From Coprinellus micaceus (lineage: Eukaryota > Basidiomycota > Agaricomycetes > Agaricales > Psathyrellaceae): 64,000 nucleotides of DNA. The stretch lies in contig OX596335.1 of the NCBI GenBank assembly GCA_951394405.1, positions 3,286,001-3,350,000 on the forward strand, written 5' to 3'. Every line of letters begins with the position of its first letter. Position 1 is the first letter of the stretch. The notes under the pieces are model-generated. The model searched no databases and was not told the origin of the DNA. It was given only the letters and a program-made list of their open reading frames with translations. Made by a program: the position numbers and the translations under genes. Below are positions 20,134-32,500 of this stretch, piece by piece.

Positions 20134-23100
20134 ATGCTTCGCCGGGGTTCGACTATCTCATCCGCCAAGTCCATCGCGTCGCCTCTTCCCAATGGACTGC
20201 CAACACCAGGGTATTCGAGACCCCCAGCAGGTCCAGCACCTTCAATACAGTCGGCGCAGAGCACGAAACAGGCCTTTGCATTCGACACGCTGAACCCCGA
20301 CGACCTCTTCTCGAGATACTCGGTTGCGGAGGTCAAGAATATCCAAGCGCGGTTCAGGTACTATCTATGCAAGCGCTCTCCGCCACGTTATTAATGTTTG
20401 ACTAGGAACGATGCGGATGTCAAGCAGGAGGAGCTTCGCCTTATGGTCGGGTACGTGTCCTACTATTCATACTGTGGGTTATGGCCCGTTGAATAACGCT
20501 ATGAAAGCGTAGAGAACGCTACCGCGATCTACTTCAAGCATCTACCTCTATTATATCGATGGCTGGATCGTCGAACAGGGTGTTGGACGCGATTGAGGAA
20601 TGCCGAGGGTCGGTCCTTGCCCAAGAAGAACCGCCAATGCCTAGTCGGTCAATGGGTTTTGGAGGGGGCGTTAATGGTGCGTGTTCGAGCACCCCACTCA
20701 TATTTAGGAAGCCTCATGTTAGGCAGATCGACACTTGCATGCCCTCCAACTACTATCGGCGCATGTGAAGGTGCTACTAGATGCTCCCGAACATCTCTGG
20801 CGCCTCATCGAACGGAAGAACTACCTGTCGGCAGCGTGGCTTTTCCTATTTACGAGGGTGGTACATCGAGCCCTTACACATCAAGACGATGCAGACGAAG
20901 ACTCGTGGAGTAAAATCGGGATTGATGTCCTGGTGCGTTCGACGAGTCTTGCACTGGATTTGGAACCACCCACTGACGAGGAACAGGCAGAGTTTCCTCT
21001 GGTCCAACGGCAGTGGGACGAAGTCTCTAGCTTCCGCTCACAAATCATTCATAAATCCACGTTATCCCTTCGAGAGATTGGACTATCCTCCCAAGCTATC
21101 TGCGCAACCCTCATCACGCTCCATCTCCTCGACTCACGTCCACTACGGGAAGCATTCGCCGCGCTCCTCACACAACGCACTAAAGCCCTCACCGCTCTTA
21201 TATCATGGAAAGTCTACTCCCCCGCCAATGGCCGCCCTACTGCACGCTTCGGCTCGAGCCTAGATCCATCCACTTCACGGCAATCTACGGCCAAGGAGAT
21301 CTTCCAGGCGAACGAAAAGGCATTGACAGCTATCATAGACACCATATACATTTCACGGCAAATCTTCCAGATACCGCCGGACCAGGAAGCCTCGCTGATC
21401 TCGTCCGCCTTGCATTGGATTCAGGAGGAAAAACGGAGGAGCTCAGATCCCCAAGTTCCCCCAGAACTCCTCCCTTCCACTCATTCCCTCCTGACCAACT
21501 CCTCCTCCTCCGCGCATTTCCTTCTGCTCCCCGCTGCTCTACAAGCATACAAACCCTACATTGACCTCGAGTCCTCTTCCCTGATCTACTCCCAGGCGGA
21601 TTTCCGCCAAGTGCTACACGATTGGCTGCAGAAGTCAACCAAGTCGTGGAGAGGTGCTTCAAGCCACTGGTTACTTGAATTGGGTACCGTAGCCCAAATT
21701 TGGAGTTTGCGTTCCTCGCTTCGGACACTGGTATCTGAGGCACAGTTGGACGATGTGGAGAAGAGGGAACTTGCGGATACCGTGGATGGCCTGTGTCATG
21801 ACCGCATATCAGCTGTGTGGGAGGCGACTTTGGAGAAGGCCCAAGATGCTTTCAAGGTTGAATTTTATGACTTCTTGTCGTCATTGAAAGAGAAGATAGA
21901 ACGTAAGCCCGCACTCTTTGACCCCCGTTCTCTGTAGCTAACATCGCTGCGACTATTAGCACGAACGCCCTTCCACGCTCCGCCTCCGCCGACATCGTCC
22001 CAAACATCCAAACAACACGATGCTGTGCCGTTCCAACGGTATCAATCTGCTCTGAAGCAGCAGCTGTTGGGGCGAACGGCTCAGCTGAACGCTGTCTTGT
22101 CCACGCTGGAACAAGCTGCGAGGACCATCCAGAATGACCTCGCAACAGTACTGTCCGATAATACTGCTGAGGGAGCGTAAGTCACTCTTCTTCCCCCTCA
22201 TCCTCGCTCTCACGACCTCCTTAGTGCCTTTGGAAAGACTGTCACGGCCGCCTATCAGCCCCTCGCAGAGTCAACTGCCGACACCGTCATCTCCGCCCTG
22301 GAAAAAGAGGCAGAGGAAGCTCTGGGTGACTCCGAGATATCTCGTCTAGTCGGAGTAGCCAACGTCTCCGACGAACTGCGGTCGTCTTCAGTATTCGTAG
22401 CACATATCGGTTGTCGGAAACCTGCACTAGACGGTCTAAGATCGAGACTGGACTCTGTCTTCGAACGCGTCGTCGATGAATGGCAGGACCGAACTGTCGC
22501 CCGCATATTTGACGGCGCCACTCCATCGTCGCTGTCTTCCGTCGTCAATACCAGCAAACCAGGTGAACATCTCCCCACTCTTTCCCATTCATTTGAGAGG
22601 CTGAACTTCATTCATATAGCGTACGGACCTTCGCCACAGTGCTTCCAGTCACTCTTATCGCTCTCTGACGCGCTGCGGGAACTGGGCGTTGCACAGCAGA
22701 ACGTGCGGCATGAACATGTCGTTCAATCATCGCTACGTGCCTTGGTTGATAGGTACCTCGCTTGCGAGGTCAACCGAGAACGACGAGAGCAGCAGTTGTA
22801 CGACTTGGCTTTCCTGAAAGCGATTTCGAGTACGTACGACTCGGAGTGGGACGCGACAACAAAGACACTCGGGAGCAAACTTGAGGTGGAGGTACGTGCC
22901 CATTTCACTGACTGGAACGCAAATCTGGTTTGCCTGTACCTCGATGACTCACAGTACGACGTTCGTAATAGGGCATCGATGATACCAAACGCGCCGATAT
23001 TGAGCGTACCGCGTCCGACTACCTGATCAAGACCCAGACCCTGTTGTCACTCCTCCTTCCTTGTGCGGCACAAGTGCGATCAGCATTGGCTTCCTCCGCT

Positions 23101-23357
23101 GTTACCTCCCCCACGACTCCGAAAGGCAAGGACACGCTTTCAGCTGGAGGAAGCCAAGCACATTTCCTACTGTTGGGCAATCCGTCGACGCTGGCTAAGC
23201 AAGAGTATCAGCCCGCGTTAGAGTTGGCGAAGCCCAGTTCGAGGTTTGGGTTGTTGCTTGTAAGTAGTGTCGAGAATTGATGGAATGGGATGGCGGGGTG
23301 TCTACCAATTGTCCTCTCTTTGGTTAGTTGAATACACCGGTATTCTGGATGCAATGA
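20134..23357 (+). CDS. COG1: Conserved oligomeric Golgi complex subunit 1
   Basis: Nine exons: 20134-20357, 20406-20450, 20513-20676, 20727-21902, 21960-22176, 22225-22562, 22620-22891, 22972-23259 and 23328-23357 (917 aa). The N-terminus carries the Vps51/COG1 helical region: DLFSRYSVAEVKNIQARF, then ERYRDLLQASTSIISM and a conserved HALQLLSAHVKVLLD. A long helical-rod body and the short C-terminal RFGLLLLNTPVFWMQ follow. COG1 belongs to lobe A of the tethering complex for retrograde vesicles within the Golgi. The intron after residue 144 uses the second of two nearby acceptors (GGCAG at 20726), because only this keeps the frame. Confidence 0.9.
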
Positions 23358-24651
23358 GGAGACGCCGATCCGCAGTCTAGCGTTGGAATCCTTTTCGACG
23401 CCCTGGTAACACGTATGGTCTTTACCTTTGAACGGTAGAGTCTAGACCTCGGATCCGTCATTGCATCCTTTGATATGTTTCCACTAGTTTCCTGTCGTCC
23501 GGGTGGACGGCCGTGCTTCTCAGAGTCGAATTTGTCGTGTCGCACCAACCAACCACGGCGAACAGGCATGCACTCGACACCGACCCCCATCATCATTCAT
23601 GTATGAACGTCAAACGACGCTCTAGCATCCTAGGCGCCAATTTATGTCCGGCTTGTTCGCAGGCGCACTTCATCACAACGCGATTTAATTAAGCAGATGC
23701 CTGTGGGGCCCAAACTCGCAGGGAATCAACATTCCCCCTCCCCCGCTTGCCGCAATATTTTTACGCGCTTACGAGCTTGGTATCCTCCGCTTATACAACC
23801 CCTGCTATTATACAACAGTACAATTGGCGCCCGTTTTCCTCACACCCGCCTCTACCAGAACTCGGGCTTCAAAAGCCATAGTGACTCCGCGCCCAAAAAG
23901 GTCATATTCTGACAGAATGGGTTTATCACGGACGTTCAGGGGCAGAACGGAGCCCCCAAGGATCCATGATGCGGATGGCGCATCTGACGTTGCATCTGCA
24001 TGCCTGGAGCGAAAATGGCTTTGCACAGTTGGGGTAAACGCCGAGCCAACGAACGTGGTCACGCTCAGCCTGAAGGTCTGTGGCATCTTTGACCGCGACG
24101 ACGACCTGGACCGCCATCTCTCCGTATCCCTCTCCCCTTCCTCATGAGTTGTTGAAGGGATTCGATTCTGGGACGTTCAAGGCGTGCAAAAGCCAATTCG
24201 GATTAGGTCGACTGCAGCTGCCAGCTAGCATTCTGCCGGAATCGCCACGGCGCATCCGACGTCAAGGCACGGACTCGGAATCCCGTCCTCGAGGCAAGGG
24301 CCCATTTCCAGCTCTTCTTTTATGCCCCGTCGCAGTCAAGGAAGGAGCTCACCAGGACGCGAAGACGACGGCAGTTTCCGCGGCGAAGGCGAAGGCGAAG
24401 CGAGGAGGGAAGAGAGGAAATTTCGATCGTTAGGCTTTAGGCTTGGTCACGGTCGTTCGGCTTGCTGTTGAAGAAGGAAGGAGTCGAGATCCTCACCGAC
24501 GACCGCCTTGGTTCGAGTTCTATTTTGTGGGTGATAACTGGGACCCAGGTTTTACGAGCAGCCCGCCGCCGACACTGCTCCAAAGGGTAGTTTGCGGCGA
24601 TGTCGATGGCAACTGGAGGTGCATACGATCTTTATACCACTCCCTCTTGCG
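23358..24651. other. 1.3-kb gap without an assignable gene
   Basis: This is the longest gap in the window. Open frames exist on both strands (for example 23824-24147 plus and 24080-24433 plus, the latter ending in a basic tail AKAKAKRGGKRGNFDR), but they overlap each other, start with non-ATG or poor contexts and match nothing I know. An AT-rich stretch near 23680-23695 (GCGATTTAATTAAGC) may mark a promoter. The gap may hold a small species-specific gene or only promoter sequence for the seven-TM gene. Confidence 0.4.
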
Positions 24652-26175
24652 ATGCTTACGGCTCTTTGGTTGGACCCTGGCTCCTCCCCTCTAGACATCG
24701 ATGGCCCCATCCCACCCGACATGTCCCACCTCCGCCCTGCCTACCTAGGCCTCCACATCGCAGGTGGCCATATCGCACTGCCTATCATTATCGCAACATG
24801 CTTCCTCTCCAAGAACACATTCCAACACCCCATGCTCGTCAACCTATTCTGTACATGGGTCCTGTATTCAATATCTTGCTCCCTCACGTACGTTCCCCTT
24901 CCCTACTTCCTCTCCTACAAGTCCCAGTACTCATCTAGAGCCAATTGCATTGGGATATAGCTCGTATAGTGGGAAGGCGCAGGATGCTAGCCCGGCGCTT
25001 TGCCATTTCCAGTCAGCTGTTTTGCATGGGGTTTTCCCGATGTAAGCAGGCTATCTTTCTCTGTCCTCCTCGGCGTGGTGATACTCATGAGTGAGGGAAA
25101 CAGGTGCGCTACATCGTGTTTAATCGTAGTATTGCAGGTACGTGGTCCACCTCCCATGGCGAAAGAGAACCATCATTCTCAAGTGAACTGCGTAGATTTG
25201 GTGGATGTTTCGGCAACCAGAGCTTCCACAAAATAGAGCGGGTCGCACCTGCCGCGGCGCCATGGTCATCGTGAGTGCATGCGCTTCTCTTCCTCAGATT
25301 AGACTGTGGATTAACATCGCGTTCAGAAGCTCGCCCTACCTTATATTGTGTTCATAATTTATACCGTCGTTACAGCCGCAGTGAGTTCATCCACTCTTTC
25401 ATGCTCTAAATGGGCTCGCTAACACAGGGCTCTAGTTGCAATTTAAGTACCCATCCTACGTCCACGCCGTGAACGGCCTCTACTGCACGTACTATAAAAA
25501 CCCGTTGTGAGTGCGTCCTACTTGACGCTCTCATGACAACCACTCACATACGTTGGCAGTCGCCGATTCGGGACTACTTCCTATTCTATCGTATGCGTCC
25601 TCCTAATATTAGGGTTTGAAAGTACGTTACTTCGTCCCTCACTAGATCCTCGGACGTGACCTTGACGCATTCCCGCAGTCGCTATCGCCATTCGTTACTT
25701 CTCCATGGCCCACAAAATATCCTCCGAATTCCCTCTTGCTGACGGTCGCAGCACCTCGCCCATGGTCGTTCTCCGACTTACATTATTCACGGTATACTGC
25801 ATCATATCATTCGGGTAGGGCATCCTGACTTCTATCATCCATTCACTCTTACTAACCCTTGCACTCAGAGCCGGAATATTCTTCGTCTCATACCGCCCTT
25901 TGCAAGCCTGGCCCTTCATGGTGCAAGCCGGCGTCCCTCTTCTAATCGCTATCGTCTTCGGCACGTCTAAAGAGATATACACTCCGTGGTGCTTTTGGAA
26001 GAAACGCCCGAAAATGGACTCGTCGCAACACTCGGAGGGGAGAAACAGTAGTAGCGGTGGTCCCAATAATTCTGAGGGGCAAGTGGGGTCTTCTTCTGAT
26101 TCGGTGCTGCTTATACGGACATGGTCACCTATGACGCCTATTGGAGTGCTGGAAGTTGATAGAGCGAGTGTATGA
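24652..26175 (+). CDS. Seven-TM membrane protein of unknown function (agaricomycete family)
   Basis: Nine exons: 24652-24887, 24961-25041, 25104-25137, 25196-25270, 25327-25380, 25436-25506, 25560-25621, 25679-25814 and 25869-26175 (351 aa). Hydrophobic segments include GLHIAGGHIALPIIIATCF, FCTWVLYSIS, LALPYIVFIIYTVVTAA, SIVCVLLILGFE, LRLTLFTVYCIISFGAG and AGVPLLIAIVFGT, with TPWCFW before a Ser-rich cytosolic tail. Many agaricomycetes have expanded sets of such proteins, usually annotated only as integral membrane or GPCR-like; I do not know a ligand or function. The start may be ATG 24652 or 24721 (MSHLRPAYLG). Its gene ends 165 bp from the convergent Sec61 gamma gene. Confidence 0.75.
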
Positions 26176-26340
26176 ATAGGACATTTGGATACGTTTTGGG
26201 GGCTTGGTTGGCTCTGTTTGCAGACTTGAGAGACGAACAGAGATTTTTGGAGGATCGCGCGTGTGGGGTTTGGTCGCGGTGGGTATCCAATAGCATTATA
26301 CAGTGGGCGTAGGTAGAAGAACAACAGGGGGATAATACAA

Positions 26341-26774
26341 TCAAGCACCACCACTGTATCGTGAGGTCAGCCAGAGGGACGAGATAAGTTGCAGTCGATA
26401 CGCACACTAGGATGTTGTTTCTGTTCGGAGTAAACGTGGTCAGCACCTAGCAAGGATGGAGATAGGAACGTGGAGACAACGCACATTGGGATGTGGATGA
26501 GCTTGACAAAGTATCCAATGAACCCCATGACCGCGAAACCAATTGCGACTGCCTTGCAGATCTGCAGGAATTCTGTTCGAGATCTTCAGCGCTATGTCCC
26601 CACTGTAGATAGCAAGCTGCTAACCCTTCTCTGAAGGCTTTGTACACCGTGTCAGGAACTAATGAGTTCGTGTCAATATCCACCCCCGTCCTTGCTAAGA
26701 GTTCCACACACCTGCTTTCCATCGTTGAAGAACTCCTGGGGAACCTCGATGAATTCACGGACTTTGTCAGACAT
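26341..26774 (-). CDS. SSS1: Protein transport protein Sec61 gamma subunit
   Basis: Five exons in coding order: 26774-26712, 26658-26625, 26572-26485, 26420-26406 and 26353-26341 (70 aa, the family length). The sequence begins [16 protein letters not shown], continues [16 protein letters not shown], crosses the membrane once ([18 protein letters not shown]) and ends HIPINNILVGGA. This small tail-anchored protein clamps the Sec61 alpha channel in the ER membrane. Two exons are tiny (15 and 13 nt). It is too short and fragmented to appear as an obvious open frame but every phase closes. Confidence 0.95.
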
Positions 26775-27021
26775 GGCGAGGGTGGATGGAAGAGTAATGA
26801 GTGACGGTGGGCGTGTTGGTGAAAGCTAAAGGGGAAGAAGGCGCCAAATGAGCTGGCGGCACTCTGCGATGTGTCGTTTTCCCACGGAACTCAGGCTGGA
26901 CACGTTGCCGGTATTTTCTCGCAGTCTACATTAATTTTGTCCGCGTCTGTGCATGTGAGTCTCGTTCTCTCAGTGTCTTCTCGAATGTTGAATTGAACGG
27001 ACGCAGAGGAGACGCGCATGA
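26775..27021. promoter_or_regulatory. Bidirectional promoter (Sec61 gamma / PPR)
   Basis: These 247 bases separate divergent start codons. No canonical TATA box is evident. The role is inferred from orientation. Confidence 0.5.
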
Positions 27022-29301
27022 ATGTTTCTAGGCAGAACCCTCCTTCGACCGACTAGCCTCACCCAGGTTCCCAGGTCAGGCCTCCTACGCCATGGCCAGC
27101 AGGAAGCTCTCCGTCATGGGTGTCGTACCCTGAGCGTCGACACTCGAAACCAGGAATTACTCCAAAACCTTGCAAGCCAGGCGGAAAAACTCAAAACGGC
27201 GAAAGACTTGGCGACTATCCACGCAGTTTACCCCACATTCGTAGAGGATCTGAGGAAGGCGCGGCTCAAGTCTCATACCGACGCCCCGCTTGTGGAGGAG
27301 GATGTTAGGAACATTTTGGGAGCTTTGGCGGCGTCAGGGAGGCCGCAGGATTTGCAGCGTATTGACGAGTTGCTGCATGACCTGGAGTCGGTGTTTGCGA
27401 TACGACCGACCCCCGACATTTACACGACCATCGTCGAATCATTTGCGCAGAAGGCACATCCTCGAGTGGGATTGAATTTTCTCGCCAAGATGCCCACCCT
27501 CCCCGGCGCATTCATTCCTACCGCTGACCACTTCACCGCCGTTCTCGAACCCGCCATAGAGAAGGCTTCCTTCTCGTTCGTCCGTGACGCGGTCACCAAT
27601 ATGCACCGTCTAGGTTGTCGACCAAATGCCCCCATTGCCAACATCGCCATCCACGCCTTCTGGAGGATGAGCGAAGAGAACGGTCAGAAACCAACTCCGG
27701 AAACATTTGTATCAATCCTCGACCTTTTGGAGTCTTGGAAGATTCCGTACAGCAGCTCAACCGGGGACCTCATCGCAACCCTCTTCGATAAAGCTGGCTT
27801 GGGTGCTTCCGGTCAGAAGGCACGGAGCATGTACGAACAGCGTTTTAAAGAGACCAACGGTTCTGACCCATGGGCGAGTAAACTCACTCGTGTTGCTCAG
27901 ACCTCTGGCGTAAAGGCGGCCTGCGACTTCTTCAACCAGTCTCCCGGGAGCAAACACAGGTCACAGGCTCTTCGTCACGTCCTGCGAGACTCGTATACAC
28001 TTTCCGATATCGAACTTGCCTCGAAGGAGTTGAAGGTTCCCGTTGACGTTCGGCACTGGACCAACGTTATCTGCAACACTTGTAGGCGCAACAACATCCC
28101 CGAAGCTCTGCGCATATACGAAGCTGCCAGATCCTCCCTCTTTCATATCGACGCTGGGCTTATCGCGCCTATTATTCGTCTCCTCTGGCGCAAGGCCTCC
28201 CAACGGATGGCCTCCGACGAGGACATCGACCAGGCTCTGGCTCTCTACCACGACCTCGTTGCTTCCTACCCGCCCGAATCCACCTCCCAGCAAGAATCCG
28301 GCAAGGATTTTCGGTCCTCCCGCGGACCCGATGCCGACATCTTCCACACCCTCTTCCGACTCTTGTCCCGAAACCAAAACTCCGATAAATACTTCCTCGT
28401 TGCCATCCAGCTCGTCAAAGACATGCAAGCCTACAAACTTACTACCAGAGCCAGCCCCGTCGCCGCCTCGCTCATCTGCCTCGGCATGCAGCGATGCGAT
28501 ACCTCCGACTCGGCATTGGATATATACCGCCGGTACCGAGAGTACCTCAACGAAGACGGGTATGGGGTCGTCCTGCAGTTCTTTTGCAAGAAAGAGTTCG
28601 GGCCTCACTATGCACCTGCAATTCAAGACTACTTCGGTATCGTGCGAGATATGCATCGTGCTGGGTTCGACGTCACCCCGAAGGTTTACACAATCCTCTT
28701 GACGCAGATCGGGTACCTCGCCACGAAACTTACGAATGAGGATGCTTCGGACCAGAAGTTTGCGGACGAGTTGCTCAGCATCACCCGGAGGACGCATGAT
28801 ATCCTGTCGTTGGATTCGTCGTTCACCCCAGACCATGTGCTGATGTCGCAGTTGTTGAACACCTACCAGAGGCTGGGGTACCTCGGCGACGCATATAGGG
28901 TTTGGGAGTTGATGTACCTTACTGGGAGGTACAACCCCGTCACGGTCAGCAATATTTTGGATGGCTGTGGGCATGCAGGGGACTTGCATACCGCCAGCTC
29001 GATCTGGCGCAGACTCTTCCGGGATGGGTTCTCGTTCGACTTGAACAACTGGAACGCGTGGGTCGAGTGCTTGTGTAGATGCGGTCAGTTGGACATGGCA
29101 CGCAAGGTTGTTCTTGACGATATGCCTCGCGCGGGGAAGCAGCCAACGGTGGAGACTGTTAGCGTCTTGCTCGGATTCGCTCGGAGCATGAAGATGGAAC
29201 GGGAAGTCCTGGCTCAGATCCAAGCAAACTTTCCCTCATTGTACCCTAGAGTCATACCTTCAAACGGTTCAAGTAGCAGTAAATCAAAGTCTATTGATTA
29301 G
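27022..29301 (+). CDS. Pentatricopeptide-repeat protein, mitochondrial
   Basis: Single exon, 759 aa. The basic N-terminus (MFLGRTLLRPTSLTQVPRSG) looks like a mitochondrial presequence. Helical-hairpin repeats run along the protein, for example 'DIYTTIVESFAQ', 'ETFVSILDLLESW', 'KVYTILLTQIGYL' and 'VTVSNILDGCGHAGDL', spaced about 35 residues apart. PPR proteins bind organellar RNA for processing, stability or translation. The specific target cannot be told; fungal relatives are often annotated as mitochondrial translation or mRNA-stability factors. It is the only large intronless gene in the window besides the hypothetical at 60000, whose single intron is in frame. It converges on the GLDC gene 281 bp away. 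Confidence 0.82.
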   Translation: MFLGRTLLRPTSLTQVPRSGLLRHGQQEALRHGCRTLSVDTRNQELLQNLASQAEKLKTAKDLATIHAVYPTFVEDLRKARLKSHTDAPLVEEDVRNILGALAASGRPQDLQRIDELLHDLESVFAIRPTPDIYTTIVESFAQKAHPRVGLNFLAKMPTLPGAFIPTADHFTAVLEPAIEKASFSFVRDAVTNMHRLGCRPNAPIANIAIHAFWRMSEENGQKPTPETFVSILDLLESWKIPYSSSTGDLIATLFDKAGLGASGQKARSMYEQRFKETNGSDPWASKLTRVAQTSGVKAACDFFNQSPGSKHRSQALRHVLRDSYTLSDIELASKELKVPVDVRHWTNVICNTCRRNNIPEALRIYEAARSSLFHIDAGLIAPIIRLLWRKASQRMASDEDIDQALALYHDLVASYPPESTSQQESGKDFRSSRGPDADIFHTLFRLLSRNQNSDKYFLVAIQLVKDMQAYKLTTRASPVAASLICLGMQRCDTSDSALDIYRRYREYLNEDGYGVVLQFFCKKEFGPHYAPAIQDYFGIVRDMHRAGFDVTPKVYTILLTQIGYLATKLTNEDASDQKFADELLSITRRTHDILSLDSSFTPDHVLMSQLLNTYQRLGYLGDAYRVWELMYLTGRYNPVTVSNILDGCGHAGDLHTASSIWRRLFRDGFSFDLNNWNAWVECLCRCGQLDMARKVVLDDMPRAGKQPTVETVSVLLGFARSMKMEREVLAQIQANFPSLYPRVIPSNGSSSSKSKSID

Positions 29302-29582
29302 AGGACTCCACTACAACTTGAGTTGCCTCCACAAGCCCAAAAGGATGATTATGAAGGGATAGAGGAGATGAAAGGTATGTACAGGGAATAAATACGTCTA
29401 CTAAAGATACAGAGCAAATGGAATTGCGAATTGGTTTTGTGAATGATGAATGAATGAGGTGGCGCTTCGTTGAGCAGCGCGTCGTTAACAGTGCATGAGT
29501 GAGTCGTCTAGAGGAATAGATGCCCGTGAAATAAAGCAGGAGTGTCTAGGTGGGTGAGTGTCTAAATCGGACGAGATGATAC

Positions 29583-32500
29583 TTAATTCGAGGCAACCTC
29601 CTCCACTGAAGGACAGTCACAGATGAGGTTGAGATCACCATACGCATCGTCGAGACGCCCGACAGTAGGCCAGAACTTCTTCTCCTTCAACCAGGGCAGA
29701 GGAAACGCGGCGGTCTCACGAGAGTATGGACGGTTCCACTGATCCTCAGCGAGGGAGATGACGGAGATAGGATGAGGTGCGTTTTTGAGAAGGTTGTTGT
29801 CTTTGGGCTGCTTGCCAGCTGTGATATCATCCGCTTCCTTACGGATCTGGATCATTGCATCGCAGAACCTATCGAGCTCTTCCAGCGTCTCGGATTCGGT
29901 AGGTTCGATAAGCATGCAAGTGGAGATGGGCCACGAGCACGTGGGCGGGTGGAAACCGTAGTCTTGTAGACGCTTGGCAAAGTCGGTGACCTTGAGCCCG
30001 GCAGACTTGTCAAACTCGGCGAGGTCAATAAGGAGTTCATGGGCGACGCGTCCGTTCTCATTTTTGTAGCGGAGGGTGTAGAAGGGAGCGAGCTTGTGAG
30101 CCATGTAGTTGGCATTGAGGAGGGCGATCTTGGACGAGTCAGCAAGACCTTTCCCACCAAGCATCTTGATGTACGCCCAGGAGATGAGGAGAATGGACGC
30201 GCTGCCAAAGGGAGCCCCGGAAACAGCCTTGATGGTACTCTCGCTTTGAACGGAGAGCGCGGAGTGTCCGGGGAGGAAGGGGGCAAGGTGCTCAGCGACA
30301 CAGATAGGGCCGACACCAGGTCCTCCGCCACCGTGAGGAATAGCGAAGGTCTTGTGAAGATTGAGGTGGCAAACGTCACCACCGCAGGTGGCGGGGTTGG
30401 TGAGCCCGACCTGGGCGTTAAGGTTAGCGCCATCAAGGTAGACCTGACCGCCATTCTGATGAATAATCTGGCATGCGTCCTGGACACCGCTCTCAAAGAC
30501 GCCAAAGGTCGAGGGGTAGGTGATCATGAACGCGGCGAGGTTGTCCTTGTGCTTCTCGGCCTTCGCCTTGAGGTCGGTGAGATCGAGGTTGCCGTCATTG
30601 TGGACCTTCACAGGAACGACCTTCAATCCGGCAAGGTGGGCGGACGCAGGGTTGGTGCCGTGGGCACTGAGGGGGATCAAACAGATATCCCGGTGTCCCT
30701 CGCCACGAGACTCATGGAAAGCGCGAATGACGCAGAGACCAGCATACTCCCCGGCGGCCCCAGAATTAGGCTGGAGCGACGCAGAGTGAAAGCCGGTAAT
30801 CTTGCAGAGATACTCCTCCAACTCCTTGATGATGGTTTGGTAACCCTCGACCTGGTCCTGGGGAGCGAAAGGGTGGACGCCGCTGAATTCTGGCCAGGTA
30901 AGAGGAACCATGCTGCTTGTGCTATTGAGCTTCATGGTGCAGCTACCAAGGGCAATCATAGAGTGGGTGAGACTGAGATCCTTGGAGGAGAGATGATTGA
31001 TATATCGAAGCATCTCAGTCTCGGAGTGGTGCTTGTTGAACACAGGGTGGGGCAGGAACTTGGAGGTACGCCTCAGCTCGAGTCTAATGGCAGATTCCGT
31101 AGGCTCAACGAGGTCGGAAAGGGATACGGAGGATTGATTCGCAGCAGTGGCGAAGACATTGATCAGGTTGACGAGCTCAGCCGGGGTGACGCTCTCGTCG
31201 AAGGTGACACCGACGTGCTTGTCATCGACGCGACGAAGGTTGATACCAGCGGCATTGGCGGCGGTATGAACAGCCCAGGAGTTGGCAACGGCGCCTGTGA
31301 CGTCGAGCGTGAGGGTATCGAAGAAAGTGGTATTGGTGGCCTTGAACCCGAGAGGCTCGACAGATGACTTGAAGGCCTGGGCGAAGCCGTGGACCTTATT
31401 GGCGATGCGGCTCAGGCCATCGGGACCATGGTAGACTGCATACATAGCGGCCATGTTGGCGAGCAGCGCTTGGGCAGTGCAAATGTTGCTAGTAGCCTTC
31501 TCGCGACGAATGTGCTGTTCACGAGCTAGAATGTGGTCAGGTCAAACTCGACAGCACGGAGTGAACGATGGACACACTTTGCAATGCCAGCCGATAGGCA
31601 GGCTTCCCTTGAGCGTCCTTGCTCAAACCGATAAGTCGGCCGGGCATCTTGCGCTTCAGCTTGTCGGTGACAGCGAAGAAGGCAGCATGAGGGCCACCGT
31701 ACCCAGCAGGAACACCAAACCTCGCGGAGTTGCCTACAACAACATCGGCGCCCCACTCTCCTGGAGCCTTGAGCTTGGTCAGGGCAAGGAGGTCAGTGGC
31801 TGCAACGACTAAACCACCAAGCTTGTGTGTCTGTTCGGCGAGACCGGCCCAGTCCTTAATGTCGCCGTTGACATCCGGGTATTGTACGAGGACACCACAG
31901 ACATCGGCGTTAAGGCTGGAATCTTGGACCAATGCGGAAGCATCACCAACGACTATCTTGACGTTGAACCCCTTGGCACGCGACTGCACGACCTCCAAGG
32001 TTTGCTGTGCGACTCCTGAATCGACGATAAAGGCCTTCCTCTTGGGAGCCGAGACGTGGGCCATGATCATGCCTTCGGCGGCAGCCGTGGCCTCGTCGAG
32101 GAGCGAGGCGTTGGCAATGTCCATGCTGGTGAGGGACATCACCATGGCTTGGAAGTTGATAAGAGACTCCAAACGACCTATGCCAAAATTAGAACCTTGG
32201 TTTGACGCCGCAATGACGATAACATGCCTTGGGCAATTTCAGGCTGGTAAGGGGTGTACTGGGTATACCATGAAGGGTTCTCCATCACCTAAAGTCGGCG
32301 ATAAGGGCGTAGTCTATGTTTGAGGGAAAGCGTTGCATACGTTGCGAAGTATGACAGGTGGGACGACAGCATTGTGGTAGCCCATACCAATGTAGCTCTT
32401 GAATGGCTTGTTCTGCGCTCCGAGAGCCTTGGCGTTGGCGTGCAACTCAGATTCACTCAAGGCGGGGATAGACTCGTTGCTAACAACCGAGGGGGAAATG

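Noticed and set aside
27961..29223. 420-codon open frame on the minus strand opposite the PPR gene
   Set aside because: It is the complement shadow of a long, GC-rich, well-supported exon; composition is Val/Gly/Glu-rich without domains, and no promoter or splice logic supports it.
30039..31367. 442-codon open frame on the plus strand opposite GCV2
   Set aside because: Antisense shadow of the highly conserved GCV2 exon; codon-position bias explains the lack of stops.
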